Shown here: positions 33,515 to 42,826 of the stretch, piece by piece
Numbering within the stretch: position 1 is the stretch's first letter
Layout: every line of letters begins with the position of its first letter
From: Brevibacterium oceani
GTDB lineage: Bacteria > Actinomycetota > Actinomycetes > Actinomycetales > Brevibacteriaceae
Assembly (NCBI RefSeq): GCF_013623835.1
Contig: NZ_JABKDE010000001.1
Coordinates: 124,001-188,000, forward strand
DNA: 64,000 bases
Reading direction: 5' to 3'
Position numbers and translations under genes: made by a program
Notes under the pieces: model-generated
Told to the model about the DNA's origin: nothing
Seen by the model: only the letters and a program-made list of their open reading frames with translations
The model's database searches: none

Positions 33515-34678
33515 ATGAGCATCGACGTCTTCGACGGACACAACGACCTCGCCTGGTTCCTGCGCGAAGAGCGCGACTACAGCGTCGAGGGTCTCAATGA
33601 CCCGGCCGTCTCGCCGTTCACCACGATGGATCAGCTGGCGGCCGGGCACGTCGCCGCGCAGTACTGGTCCGTCTACGTCCACTCCTCGATCACCGGGGCC
33701 GATGCCGTCAAGGCGACGTGGGAGCAGATCGACGCCGTCCGTCGCGTGGTCAGCGCTTACCCCGAACGCCTCGCCTTCGCCCGCACCGCCGCCGACGTCC
33801 GCTCCGCCCGCGCCGCCGGGAAGGTCGCCTCGCTCATGGGTGTCGAGGGCGGCCAGCAGATCGACGAGTCGCTTGCTCTGCTGCGTTCCTACGCCCGCGC
33901 CGGCGCCCGGTACATGACGCTGACGTGGTCGACGACGCATTCGTGGGCCGACTCGGCCACGGACGATCCGCAGCATGGTGGCCTGAGCGACTTCGGCCGT
34001 GAGGTCGTGGCCGAGATGAACCGGATCGGCATGATCGTCGACCTCTCCCACGTCGCACCGTCCGTGATGCACCAGTCGCTGGATCTGAGCACCCTGCCGG
34101 TGATCTTCAGCCACTCGTGCGCGTACGGCCTCAACCCGCACCCGCGCAACATCCCCGACGACGTCCTCGATCGCGTGCCCGACAACGGGGGAGTGGCGAT
34201 GATGACGTTCGTGCCCTCGTTCGTCTCGAACGAACGTCGCGAATGGGTCGAGGCCGGGGAGAACGGCACCGCCCCCGAGGTGACCGTGGCCCAGGTCGCC
34301 GACCACTGCGATTACGTACGCGAGAGGATCGGCATCGACCACATCGGCCTCGGTGGCGACATCTGCGGAGTCGATGAGCTGCCGACCGGGCTCGGCGATG
34401 CGGGTCAGTATCCGAATCTCTTCGCCGAGCTCGCCTCCCGCGGCTGGTCGCAGGCCGATCTGCGCAAGCTCGGCTTCGACAATGCGATGCGCGTCCTCGA
34501 CGCGCACGAGGACGCGTACACCGCCTTCCTCGGGACGAGCGACAGTGCAGCCGGATCCGACGACACAGCGGCACCCACCGGCACGACCGCCTCGGTGCCG
34601 GCTGAGACCGGCACGGCCGGACCCACCGGCAAGGCCGCTCCTAACGGCACAGCCGCCTCGGCGGGGTCGGAATCATGA
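33515..34678 (+). CDS. Membrane dipeptidase family M19
   Basis: A zinc dipeptidase of 387 residues, a family that hydrolyses dipeptides with D- or L-residues at the C-terminus. Metal ligands are visible: DGHND near the start, SLMGVEGG (bridging Glu), IVDLSHVAPS and FSHSCAYGLNPHPRN (His), and IGLGGDICG (Asp). There is no signal peptide, so it is cytosolic. The last 45 residues are a Thr/Ala/Gly-rich tail with repeated AP(T/N)GT units outside the fold. AAGGAG lies eight bases before the ATG. Its stop overlaps the amidotransferase start (ATGA). Confidence 0.9.
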   Translation: MSIDVFDGHNDLAWFLREERDYSVEGLNDPAVSPFTTMDQLAAGHVAAQYWSVYVHSSITGADAVKATWEQIDAVRRVVSAYPERLAFARTAADVRSARAAGKVASLMGVEGGQQIDESLALLRSYARAGARYMTLTWSTTHSWADSATDDPQHGGLSDFGREVVAEMNRIGMIVDLSHVAPSVMHQSLDLSTLPVIFSHSCAYGLNPHPRNIPDDVLDRVPDNGGVAMMTFVPSFVSNERREWVEAGENGTAPEVTVAQVADHCDYVRERIGIDHIGLGGDICGVDELPTGLGDAGQYPNLFAELASRGWSQADLRKLGFDNAMRVLDAHEDAYTAFLGTSDSAAGSDDTAAPTGTTASVPAETGTAGPTGKAAPNGTAASAGSES

Positions 34679-35376
34679 CCCGCCTGCTCGTCATCGTCAA
34701 TGACATCGAGTCTCAGCCGGGGCAGCTGACGCGGTGGATGATCAGCGAGAACGTCGAATTCGACCTGCGCATCGGGGGTATCTCGCCGCTGCCGGGGCCC
34801 GACGCGCTCAGCGCATATGACGGGCTGGTCATGCTCGGCGGCGGATACATGCCCGATGAGACGGACCGGGCACCGTGGCTGGCCGATGAGGCCGCGCTCG
34901 TAAGGCGTGGGCTGGAAGCGGACCTGCCGCAGTTCGGCATCTGCCTCGGAGCGCAGCTCATCGCGCACGTGACCGGCAGCGATGTGCGCGCACAGACCGG
35001 GGCCCCGGAGAAGGGGTACACGAGGATCGACACCACCGCCGAGGCGGCCGACGACCCCGTGTTCTCCGCGATCCGGACGCAGACGTCGTTCGTCGAAAGC
35101 CATGTCGACCGCATCGTCTCCCTGCCGGGGGAGGCGACGCTGCTGGCCCGCAGCGAGGCCTGCGAGTTCCAGGCGTTCCGAGTCGGCCGGGCCTGGGGGA
35201 CGCAGTTCCACCCGGAATCGACGCGGGAGAACATTCTGCGGTGGGACGGGCAGAAACTGCGGACACTCGGGTTCGATAAAGCTACGCTGTTGGATGAAGC
35301 GACGGAGCTCGGGCCTGAGAGCGAACGTGATGCGAAGGCACTGTTCACTGCGTTTCTCGATGTTGTGCGGAGCTGA
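34675..35376 (+). CDS. Class I glutamine amidotransferase-like protein
   Basis: A single-domain 233-residue GATase. The nucleophile Cys sits in FGICLGAQLIA and the catalytic His-Glu in GTQFHPEST. No synthase domain is attached, so it is like the GMP-synthase-type GATases that act alone or on gamma-glutamyl compounds. Its ATG overlaps the dipeptidase stop, which ties it to the peptide cluster. The natural substrate is not predictable; a gamma-glutamyl peptide hydrolase role would suit the context. Confidence 0.85.
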   Translation: MTRLLVIVNDIESQPGQLTRWMISENVEFDLRIGGISPLPGPDALSAYDGLVMLGGGYMPDETDRAPWLADEAALVRRGLEADLPQFGICLGAQLIAHVTGSDVRAQTGAPEKGYTRIDTTAEAADDPVFSAIRTQTSFVESHVDRIVSLPGEATLLARSEACEFQAFRVGRAWGTQFHPESTRENILRWDGQKLRTLGFDKATLLDEATELGPESERDAKALFTAFLDVVRS

Positions 35377-35441
35377 GGCATACTGGGTCAGGCTCTGACC
35401 ACCGTCGGAGTTGCCAGGACTGCCAGGACTGCGGTGAACCA

Positions 35442-35483
35442 GCCGCGGCGAACCGGCTGCGGCGAACCGGCCGCGGCGAACCG
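35442..35483. repeat. Three-unit, 14-bp repeat ending in a ribosome binding site
   Basis: The unit GCYGCGGCGAACCG repeats three times (35442-35455, 35456-35469, 35470-35483). The last unit leads directly into GGAGG, the ribosome binding site of the APC permease. Confidence 0.85.
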
Positions 35484-35491
35484 GAGGAATC

Positions 35492-36922
35492 ATGAGCGAC
35501 AAGGGACCGACGACCACGGTCGAATCAGGTGACGGGCAGCAGCCCGAGACCCTCAAGCGGGTCATGGGGCCGAAGCTTCTGCTCCTGTTCATCGTCGGCG
35601 ACATCCTCGGAACGGGCGTCTACGCGCTCACCGGCCAGGTGGCGGGGCAGGTCGGCGGTGCCGGCTGGGCACCGGTCATCCTCGCCTTCGCAATCGCCCT
35701 GATCACGGCCTTCTCCTACATGGAGCTCGTCACGAAGTACCCGGAGGCCGCGGGCGCCGCCCTGTATACGCACAAGGCGTTCGGGATCCACTTCGTCACC
35801 TTCCTCGTCGCATTCGCCGTCCTCAGCTCGGGCATCACCTCGGCGTCGACGGCCTCGAACGTGTTCGCGGCGAATATGGTCGCCGGCTTCGGCTGGGACA
35901 TCTCGGGCACCGGCGTGATGTGGATTGCACTCGGATTCCTCACCCTCGTCGCTGCGATCAACCTCCGCGGGGTCGGCGAGAGCGTCTGGTTCAACGTCGT
36001 CCTCACACTCATCGAACTGACCGGTCTGCTGCTCGTCATCGTCGTCGGATTCTTCGCCCTGGGGTCCGGCAGCGCCGACTTCTCGCGGGTGATGATCTTC
36101 GAGACCGCCGATGACAAGAGCGTCTTCCTCGCGATCACAGGTGCTACGGCGCTCGCCTTCTTCTCGATGGTCGGGTTCGAGGATTCGGTGAATATGGTCG
36201 AGGAGACGAAGGACCCGCGGATCTTCCCGAAGATCATGCTCTCGGGACTCTCCATCACCGGTGTGATCTATGTGCTCGTGTCCATCGTCGCGGTCGCGGC
36301 GGTTCCGATCGGTCAGCTCTCCGAAAGCGACACCCCGCTCCTCGACGTCGTCCGGGCCGGTGCGCCCGGGATTCCGATCGACGCGATCTTCCCGTTCATG
36401 ACGATGTTCGCCGTCGCGAACTCCGCGCTCATCAACATGCTCATGGCCAGCCGCCTGCTCTATGGAATGGCGAAGCAGAACGTGCTCCCGCCGGTGTTCG
36501 CGAAGGTGCTGGCCGGCCGCCGATCGCCGTGGGTGTCGATCATCTTCACGACGCTCATCGCCTACGCGCTCATCATCTCGGTGACCACGATCCTGCCCGA
36601 ATCGGTGACCGCATCGCTGGGCGGCACCACCTCGCTGCTGCTGCTCGCGGTCTTCGCCGTCGTCAACGTCGCCGTGCTCATCCTGCGCAGGCAGCCGGCG
36701 AAACACGAGCACTTCAAAGCACCGACGTTCCTGCCGTGGATCGGCGTTTTCAGTTGCGCATTCCTCGTCGGCCCGTGGGCCCGCCTCGACGACCTCATCC
36801 AGTATCAGATCGCCGTCGCGCTCGTCGGAATCGGCGTCGTCCTGTGGGCCATCACCTGGCTGTGGAACCGTTCGACGAAGGGCACGAGCACCCGCTTCCG
36901 CAATCCCGAGGAGCTGACGTGA
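35492..36922 (+). CDS. APC family amino acid permease
   Basis: A 476-residue transporter with about 12 hydrophobic segments. VGDILGTGVYALTGQVAGQV is the helix-1 substrate site of APC transporters, and FFSMVGFEDSVNMVEETKDP the conserved helix-6/loop. The substrate is probably an amino acid or amine; nothing here fixes which. The universal stress protein gene follows by 135 bp, and permease-Usp pairs are common in actinobacteria. GGAGG precedes the ATG by four bases after a 14-bp repeat array. Confidence 0.92.
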   Translation: MSDKGPTTTVESGDGQQPETLKRVMGPKLLLLFIVGDILGTGVYALTGQVAGQVGGAGWAPVILAFAIALITAFSYMELVTKYPEAAGAALYTHKAFGIHFVTFLVAFAVLSSGITSASTASNVFAANMVAGFGWDISGTGVMWIALGFLTLVAAINLRGVGESVWFNVVLTLIELTGLLLVIVVGFFALGSGSADFSRVMIFETADDKSVFLAITGATALAFFSMVGFEDSVNMVEETKDPRIFPKIMLSGLSITGVIYVLVSIVAVAAVPIGQLSESDTPLLDVVRAGAPGIPIDAIFPFMTMFAVANSALINMLMASRLLYGMAKQNVLPPVFAKVLAGRRSPWVSIIFTTLIAYALIISVTTILPESVTASLGGTTSLLLLAVFAVVNVAVLILRRQPAKHEHFKAPTFLPWIGVFSCAFLVGPWARLDDLIQYQIAVALVGIGVVLWAITWLWNRSTKGTSTRFRNPEELT

Positions 36923-37057
36923 GGAACCCCCGCCGAGGTGGGGCACCGTTATCCTGGGAAGCAGGGCCACCGCGAGGTGGGGCCACCGTCCCGCCCGCTC
37001 AGTTCTGTTTCGTTTCAGCCAGCTACTATCAGCGCTCAGATCAGCGAAGGTGAATAA

Positions 37058-37453
37058 ATGAGCATTCTCGTCGGTTACGTCAACAATCCTGCCGGTCATG
37101 CCGCACTCGACTCCGGAATCGCGCAGGCGAAGAAGGACGGCAAGGAGCTCGTCGTCGTCAACGCCTCCCGGTCGGCTCAGCGCAACGATTCGTACCGCCT
37201 CGGCGAGGGTGAGCTGAAGTCCGTGAAGGACTATCTGTCACGGTCAGAGGTCGAATACCGAGTGCTGACCATGGGCAGCGAATACGATCCGGCCGAGCAG
37301 ATCCTCGACACCGCCGCCGAGGTGGGGGCCGAGCTCATCGTGCTCGGCACCCGGAAGCGCACCCCGGTCGGGAAGTTCCTCCTCGGTTCGACGATCCAGA
37401 AGGTCATCCTCGACGCCGAAGTTCCGGTGCTGTGCGTGAAGGCCACGCACTGA
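37058..37453 (+). CDS. Universal stress protein family protein
   Basis: A single-domain UspA-like protein of 131 residues. The ATP-binding motif G-2x-G-9x-G(S/T) reads GTRKRTPVGKFLLGSTIQKV near the C-terminus, so it is likely the nucleotide-binding type. GAAGGTG lies seven bases before the ATG. Downstream it converges with the flavoprotein gene across 65 bp. The placement behind the APC permease suggests that it may bind or regulate that transporter; this is inference. Confidence 0.9.
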   Translation: MSILVGYVNNPAGHAALDSGIAQAKKDGKELVVVNASRSAQRNDSYRLGEGELKSVKDYLSRSEVEYRVLTMGSEYDPAEQILDTAAEVGAELIVLGTRKRTPVGKFLLGSTIQKVILDAEVPVLCVKATH

Positions 37454-37518
37454 GGCTGATTGTGCGCTGACGGGGACCGTGCCCGATGCCTCGCGCACTG
37501 AGGCCATCGTCCGGCTGA

Positions 37519-38556
37519 TCAGCCGACCGAGCTCATGATGAGATCGGCGTTGACGTGTGCACCGGCGAGGACGCCGCTCGCGGCGCTCGCCACGACCATG
37601 GCCGACATGTCGGCGCTGTTTCCGATCGCCCACACGCCCGGCACCGCGGTCTGGCCGGCCATCTGCGTGGGTATGTAGGTTCCCATTCCGCTCGGGTGCT
37701 CGTCGACTTCGCCGCCGAGCTGGCCGAACAGCTCGGAGTTCGCGCGTGCGTAGCCGCCGACGGCGAGGGCATCGAAGGTGAGGGTTTCGACGACAGCCAC
37801 GGCATCCACTGTCCGTCGCTTCAGCGATAGGACGGTGCCGGCGTCGGTGCGGTCCACCTCGGGGATGTGGGCATCGATGTACTCGATGCCGAGCGAATCG
37901 AGCATCCTGACCTGGTCGTCATCGGGCTCGGGAGCGTTGTGTCGGATGAGGGTGACGTCGTTGCTGAGCTGGGAGAACAGCATCGCCTGATGGTAGGACA
38001 TCGCGGTGGTCCCGATGATGCCGAGGCGCTGCCCGCGGACCTCGTATCCGTGGCAGTACGGACAGTGCAGGACGGTCTCGCCCCAGCCCTCGGCGAGGCC
38101 GGGGACGTCCGGCAGTTCGTCGGTCAGTCCGGTGGCGATGATGATCCGCTGGGCGCGGACGACGATCCCCACCGAGGTGGTCAGTTCGAACCGATGCCCC
38201 GGGCCCGCCTCGGGGGAGTGGGTTGTGCGGGCTTCCGTGACAGTTGCGTCGAGGAAGGCCACTCCGTAGTCCTCCGCTTCGGCACGGCCTTTCGCGACGA
38301 GTTCGAGAGGATTGATGCCCTCGTTGCCGAGGACGTTGTGCGCATGCGCGCTCGGCGCATTGCGGGGCTGACCAGCGTCGATGACGACGACCGAGCGCAA
38401 GGATCGGGCGAGTGCCACCGAGGCTGCCAAGCCGGCAACACCGCCGCCGACGATGGCCACCTCGACGGTCTGAGTGTCGTGCGCGGACGTGTGGGCGTCG
38501 GTGGGTGATCCGGGGGCGGTCGGTGTTGTGGGATTTGCGGGCGTTGTGGTGGCCAT
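37519..38556 (-). CDS. Thioredoxin reductase-like FAD/NAD(P) oxidoreductase
   Basis: A 345-residue flavoprotein. FAD binding: VEVAIVGGGVAGLAASVALA near residues 31-50; the redox pair is in LHCPYCHGYEVRG, a CPYC active site with histidine; a final ADMSAMVVASAASGVLAG motif binds FAD. The sequence LPDVPGLAEGWGETV upstream of the CPYC is typical of this reductase-like group, distinct from canonical TrxB (CATCDG). No thioredoxin gene is adjacent. The first 28 residues are a Thr/Pro-rich extension. The ATG at 38556 has GGAG upstream. Confidence 0.9.
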   Translation of the reverse strand: MATTTPANPTTPTAPGSPTDAHTSAHDTQTVEVAIVGGGVAGLAASVALARSLRSVVVIDAGQPRNAPSAHAHNVLGNEGINPLELVAKGRAEAEDYGVAFLDATVTEARTTHSPEAGPGHRFELTTSVGIVVRAQRIIIATGLTDELPDVPGLAEGWGETVLHCPYCHGYEVRGQRLGIIGTTAMSYHQAMLFSQLSNDVTLIRHNAPEPDDDQVRMLDSLGIEYIDAHIPEVDRTDAGTVLSLKRRTVDAVAVVETLTFDALAVGGYARANSELFGQLGGEVDEHPSGMGTYIPTQMAGQTAVPGVWAIGNSADMSAMVVASAASGVLAGAHVNADLIMSSVG

Positions 38557-39141
38557 AGTTCTCCTCAGGTGTCATTCGTGGCTGCCGTGGATCGGTTGGT
38601 GCGATGAATTCGTGGCTGCCGTGGATCGGTATATGGACAGTCTGTGGTGCGAACCTGCGAATCTGCAATACTATTTGCAGAAATAGCAAAACCTTCTCTG
38701 CTGCCGGTATGGTCCGCTGGTGTGGACCGGCTTCCTGTGCGCCGCTCACTGCTGCTTCCTGTAAGACCCCGAAGTGGTGTCAGTGCCGAAATGTAGTCTG
38801 AATGCAGGCATTGGAGACCATGCCTCCTCGGTTCTTCTCTTCCGGGATTCGCTGCGACTTCCCTCTTCTTCCGCCCGGCTGGGAAGCCTTCTTCTGCCCG
38901 GCAGGGAAGCGCGATGCATGACGGCTTTATCGGCATTGCGGTCCGGCACTTCGAGGATTGTCTGAGGACGATCCACTCCTTGCCGGGCCTCAGTCTCATA
39001 ATGACGTCAAGGAATAGAAGAATTTCGAAGAGGGAAAAGAGAAAGGAATACAAATAGTACAGAACTATAGACAGTGTTCTAATCCTGATTTAGAATATAG
39101 GTAGCCGAAGACATCAACGATGATGAACGGACACAGAGAAC
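38557..39141. other. 585-bp gene-free, relatively AT-rich region
   Basis: No convincing gene. The right half (about 38980-39130) is clearly AT-rich (for example AGAAGAATTTCGAAGAGG), unlike the rest of the window. It holds a 23-bp direct repeat (38574-38630), the palindrome CTGCAA...TTGCAG (38663-38680), and TTCTAA...TTAGAA (39077-39095). The drop in GC before the HNH gene hints at acquired DNA. Confidence 0.6.
38574..38630. repeat. 23-bp direct repeat upstream of the flavoprotein gene
   Basis: ATTCGTGGCTGCCGTGGATC plus GGT occurs at 38574-38596 and again at 38608-38630, perfectly, with a 34-bp period. It lies 18 bp upstream of the flavoprotein start, so it may be a pair of regulator binding sites or a duplication. 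Confidence 0.85.
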
Positions 39142-41400
39142 ATGGCTCTCATCCCCGACCGTAGGCACGACAAACAGAACGACGAATCCGACTCGGCTTC
39201 GTCGACCCCGCTTCGACCCGACACCCCGATGCCGACCCCTTCCGAAGGGCCGGAGACCGCCGCGCCGTCCTATCGGGAGCTTCTCGAACGGGCCGGCCTC
39301 GATCTCACCGGTCATCCCCTGGCTGACCGCTTCGACGGTATCGCCGACGACGCGACCGACGACGAAGACTTCGCTGTCACCCCGTCGACTCTGCAGGGAA
39401 GCGACCTGCGAGACGCAGAAGGGCTGTGGTCGCGCAAGCCCGTTCAGCCAAGCACCGAAGACGATGTCAAGGCGTATATCGCGGAGGCCGAAGCGCGCCA
39501 GGCTGCGTGGGTGAAGAAGAAGCGCGAAGAGAGCGAGACACCGGAACAGCGCGAAGAGCGTAAGGCGCGTGAAGCGCGCGACGAACGCGAAGCGCAGCAG
39601 TTCCGTGAGGACTGCGAACGCGAAAGCGCCGAACTGGACGCACGGTTCGACCAGTACGAAGAGGAGAAGCAGAAGGCGCAGGAGGCGGCACGCGAGGCCG
39701 AGCTCGAGCGCGCCGAGCGCCATAGAGTCGTGGCCGAGAACGCCACGCCGACGGCGGGTGGTCACCCCCTGCTCGACGAGTATCGCTGGTCAGACCTCGA
39801 GCACATCGCGCCGGAGGTCACCGACAGCGTCGAACAGCTCCAGCGCCTGCTGGGCGAACTCCGCGACTTCGCGCGGCCCATGGGGCCTGATGACGCCGTG
39901 ACGGTGCTCGACGGGCTCGAAACGCTCGACCGACTGACCGAGTCGTTGTCAGTCGTCACCCTTTCGGTCTTCGACCGGGTCGGAACGCCACGCGACTACG
40001 GGGCGAAGACGACTAAAGCGCTGGTTCAGAATCGTTTGAACCTGTCTTCTCAGGAGGCCTACCGCAGGACGCAGCTCGCCGAGCATCTGGGCAAGCGAAC
40101 CGCTATGAGCGGGGAATCGATCGAACCGCAGTTCGCGACACTGTCGGCAGCCCTGCGCGACGGCATCCTGTCGTCGAACCAGGCGTCGACCATCATCAAG
40201 TGCCTGAAGAGTCTTCCGCCGACGGTCTCCGACGACGACAAGCTCATGGCCGAACGGCTGCTCGTCGACAAGGCGCCAGCCGTTCGCGTGCGAGACATTC
40301 ACGCCCTCTTCGAGGAGATCTGCGGCTGGATCGACCCGGACGGGCGGGAGCCGAAAGAAGCGGCCGATCGCGATGACTTCAACGTCAACTTGCGCCAGCT
40401 CAAGGACGGCACCTGGACCCTCAAGGGCCGACTCGACGCAGAGACGGGAGGAGTCCTCAACGGACTGCTCACCTCCCGGATCAAGGCCGACAACGCATCG
40501 GACGAGGAAGCCGACGCGCCGTGTGCGGAAGGCAGCGCCGACGATACTGCCAGTGCCGGCACGGAAGGCGCTGCGGGTTCCGAGTCCCAAGCCGGGACGC
40601 TCGCCGACAGCGCTGCTGAGGCCGCCTCCGGCGCCGCGGAGGCAGACAGCGATCAGGCCATCGTCGACACCTTCACCGAAGTTCTGCGCGGGGATCGCTC
40701 CGACTGCCTCGACCCCTCACTCGACTTCTCACAGCCGCAGGTCGGCGACAACGGCGAGATCCCGCAGGGCGCGGGCGTCAGGGAAGACGGCACTCTGGTC
40801 GCGATGGCTGCACAGCAGCCGAGCGTTCGCCGCCGGATCTACGAACGGTTCTCCAGCCTCGTCGGTGGTATCGAGATGAACCGCATCAAGGCGGGCGCCG
40901 CCTACGCCCTGGTCGTCACGGCCAAGGCCGAGGACCTCGCGACGCAGGCCGGCAAAGCCGCCACCGAGGTCGAGGCACCATTCCCGATCACCTCGGCCGC
41001 TCTGGAAGGACTCAACGGATCGGTGTTCTTCCACCTGATGGGCAAGAAGACCAAGTCGTTGGCGCTCGCGACCGAACGGCGACTGGCGACCGAGAAGCAG
41101 CTGGCGATCCTCGCCAGCCGCGACCAGGGATGCTCATTCCCCGGTTGTGACACCCCTCCCGGATGGTGCGAAGCACACCACATCGTCGCTTGGGCAGAAG
41201 AAGGCGAGACCGACGTCAACAACTTGACGTTGGCATGTTCGGCCCACCACCACCTGATCGACAAGTCCGATTGGTACTGCATCATGCTCAAGGACGGTCG
41301 CCCGGCATGGGTGCCTCCGACATCGGTCGACGCGGCTCGGACACCGATCCTGCATGCGCGGTTCATCGCGCGGGAGATCGGAGAGACCCTCTTCGGCTGA
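39142..41400 (+). CDS. DUF222 domain HNH endonuclease (13E12-type)
   Basis: A 752-residue protein. Residues about 110-200 form a strongly charged coiled coil (KKKREESETPEQREERKARE). A DUF222 domain follows, then an acidic Ala-rich insert (about 450-500), then a C-terminal HNH nuclease: CSFPGCDTPPGWCEAHHIVA, with the metal-binding LTLACSAHHHLID. These proteins are numerous in actinobacteria (13E12 repeat family of Mycobacterium) and often sit in variable regions; their role is not established. Upstream DNA is AT-rich and the ribosome binding site weak (GACACAGAG), consistent with transfer. Confidence 0.9.
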   Translation: MALIPDRRHDKQNDESDSASSTPLRPDTPMPTPSEGPETAAPSYRELLERAGLDLTGHPLADRFDGIADDATDDEDFAVTPSTLQGSDLRDAEGLWSRKPVQPSTEDDVKAYIAEAEARQAAWVKKKREESETPEQREERKAREARDEREAQQFREDCERESAELDARFDQYEEEKQKAQEAAREAELERAERHRVVAENATPTAGGHPLLDEYRWSDLEHIAPEVTDSVEQLQRLLGELRDFARPMGPDDAVTVLDGLETLDRLTESLSVVTLSVFDRVGTPRDYGAKTTKALVQNRLNLSSQEAYRRTQLAEHLGKRTAMSGESIEPQFATLSAALRDGILSSNQASTIIKCLKSLPPTVSDDDKLMAERLLVDKAPAVRVRDIHALFEEICGWIDPDGREPKEAADRDDFNVNLRQLKDGTWTLKGRLDAETGGVLNGLLTSRIKADNASDEEADAPCAEGSADDTASAGTEGAAGSESQAGTLADSAAEAASGAAEADSDQAIVDTFTEVLRGDRSDCLDPSLDFSQPQVGDNGEIPQGAGVREDGTLVAMAAQQPSVRRRIYERFSSLVGGIEMNRIKAGAAYALVVTAKAEDLATQAGKAATEVEAPFPITSAALEGLNGSVFFHLMGKKTKSLALATERRLATEKQLAILASRDQGCSFPGCDTPPGWCEAHHIVAWAEEGETDVNNLTLACSAHHHLIDKSDWYCIMLKDGRPAWVPPTSVDAARTPILHARFIAREIGETLFG

Positions 41401-41408
41401 CCGACCTC

Positions 41409-41432
41409 GGGACTGCGGACGACCGCAGCCCC
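41409..41432 (+). terminator. Hairpin after the HNH gene
   Basis: CTGCGG (41413-41418) pairs with CCGCAG (41423-41428), extended by GGG/CCC after one mismatch; loop ACGA. It lies 9 bp past the stop codon. No T-run is visible. Confidence 0.5.
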
Positions 41433-41535
41433 GACACCGGATCGAGGCTCAACCCAGTGCCCGCATTGGCACCGGGCTGACAGTCGACCCGCCGGCCGAA
41501 CCTACAACCGACCGTGCCAACCGGCTCGGCTGTAC

Positions 41536-41553
41536 TTCCGGCCACAACCGGAA
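41536..41553. promoter_or_regulatory. Palindrome upstream of the LLM oxidoreductase
   Basis: TTCCGG (41536-41541) and CCGGAA (41548-41553) around a 6-base spacer, about 30 bp before the ATG. It could be an operator or a small hairpin. The gap 41401-41583 has no gene. Confidence 0.35.
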
Positions 41554-41583
41554 TGATCCCGTCGCGCGCACTGTTGCTCGGAT

Positions 41584-42660
41584 ATGAAGCTTTCCATTCT
41601 CGACCTCGTCCCCGTCCGGGCGGGACAGACCACGTCAGACTCGTTCGCTGCGTCCAAGCAGATCATCGACACCGCCGACAGGCTCGGGTTCACTCGCTAC
41701 TGGGTGGCCGAACACCACAACATGCCCTCGATCGCCTCGACGATGCCAGGGCCGGAACTCATGCACCTCGGTCAGGGAACCGAACGCATTCGGCTCGGCT
41801 CCGGCGGTGTCATGCTTCCCAACCACGCGCCCTTGGCCGTTGCCGAACTCTTCGCGCTGCTCACCGCTGTCTACGGCGATCGCATCGACCTGGGCATCGG
41901 ACGTGCTCCCGGTACGGACCCGATCACCTCTGCGGCTATGAGGGGCCACCTCGGCGAAGGTCGGATGGTCGATCGCGAAGGTCAGACCATCGACCCAGTC
42001 GAACAGTTCCCGCAGCATGTGATCGATACCCTCAGCCTGATGCGGCCGGAGGGTCTGCGCGTGCCTTTGCACGGTGGCCGCGAGCACGTACTCAAGGCGA
42101 CACCGGACCCGATGCCGGGCACTCAACCGCTGCCATGGCTGCTCGGGTCCTCCGGCTACTCTGCTCGATTGGCCGCAGAATTGGGCATGCCCTACGTCTT
42201 CGCGAACCACTTCGCGGCAGGGGCCACGACCGGAATGAAGATCTATCGCGACAATTTCACCCCCGGAGCCTACGGCGACAAGCCACAGACCTTCGTCACG
42301 GCCAACGTCGTCGTCGCGCCCACCGCCGAGGAAGCGCAGCTGCGGTCAGAACCCTTCATGCTGCAGATGTCTCGACTGCGCACGGGTGGTCCGATGGAGA
42401 AGCTGCGCCTCACCGGTGATGACGTCCGATCCGTCATGACCGATCAGCAGCGCATGGTCGGCGAAGAACTGTCGGCCAACTGGATCGTCGGTGATACGGA
42501 ATCCGCTGCCTCGCAGCTGGAAGAGCTCGCGGCACGATTCGACGTCGACGAGATCATGATCCAGCCGGTCGCAGGTGCGATGGAAGGTGAAGATCTGCGT
42601 GAGGATCCCGGGCGGATTCAGACGCTCGAACTGCTCGCCGGAGAATTCCTCAAGGGCTGA
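41584..42660 (+). CDS. LLM class flavin-dependent oxidoreductase
   Basis: A luciferase-like (bacterial luciferase fold) monooxygenase of 358 residues. FTRYWVAEHHNMPSIASTMP and RLGSGGVMLPNHAPLAVAEL are the characteristic strands lining the FMN site, followed by DLGIGRAPG. Such enzymes use FMN or F420 to oxidise diverse small molecules; the closest named subgroup is the MsnO8/YhbW-like one. No ribosome binding site is evident before the ATG. Its function cannot be narrowed from the neighbours. Confidence 0.88.
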   Translation: MKLSILDLVPVRAGQTTSDSFAASKQIIDTADRLGFTRYWVAEHHNMPSIASTMPGPELMHLGQGTERIRLGSGGVMLPNHAPLAVAELFALLTAVYGDRIDLGIGRAPGTDPITSAAMRGHLGEGRMVDREGQTIDPVEQFPQHVIDTLSLMRPEGLRVPLHGGREHVLKATPDPMPGTQPLPWLLGSSGYSARLAAELGMPYVFANHFAAGATTGMKIYRDNFTPGAYGDKPQTFVTANVVVAPTAEEAQLRSEPFMLQMSRLRTGGPMEKLRLTGDDVRSVMTDQQRMVGEELSANWIVGDTESAASQLEELAARFDVDEIMIQPVAGAMEGEDLREDPGRIQTLELLAGEFLKG

Positions 42661-42826
42661 CGACCTGGCGTTCGCTGACAGCACGGTGAATCAATACTCT
42701 GCGGCTGATTCCACCGGTCCACAGTCACGGTCGGGAGGTCTGACGACTGTTCAATAGGTTCCCTGCTGAGGTCTCAGCTCAGCATCGAATCGGGCAAGTG
42801 GACTTCAAACCTTCGACAGAGCACGC

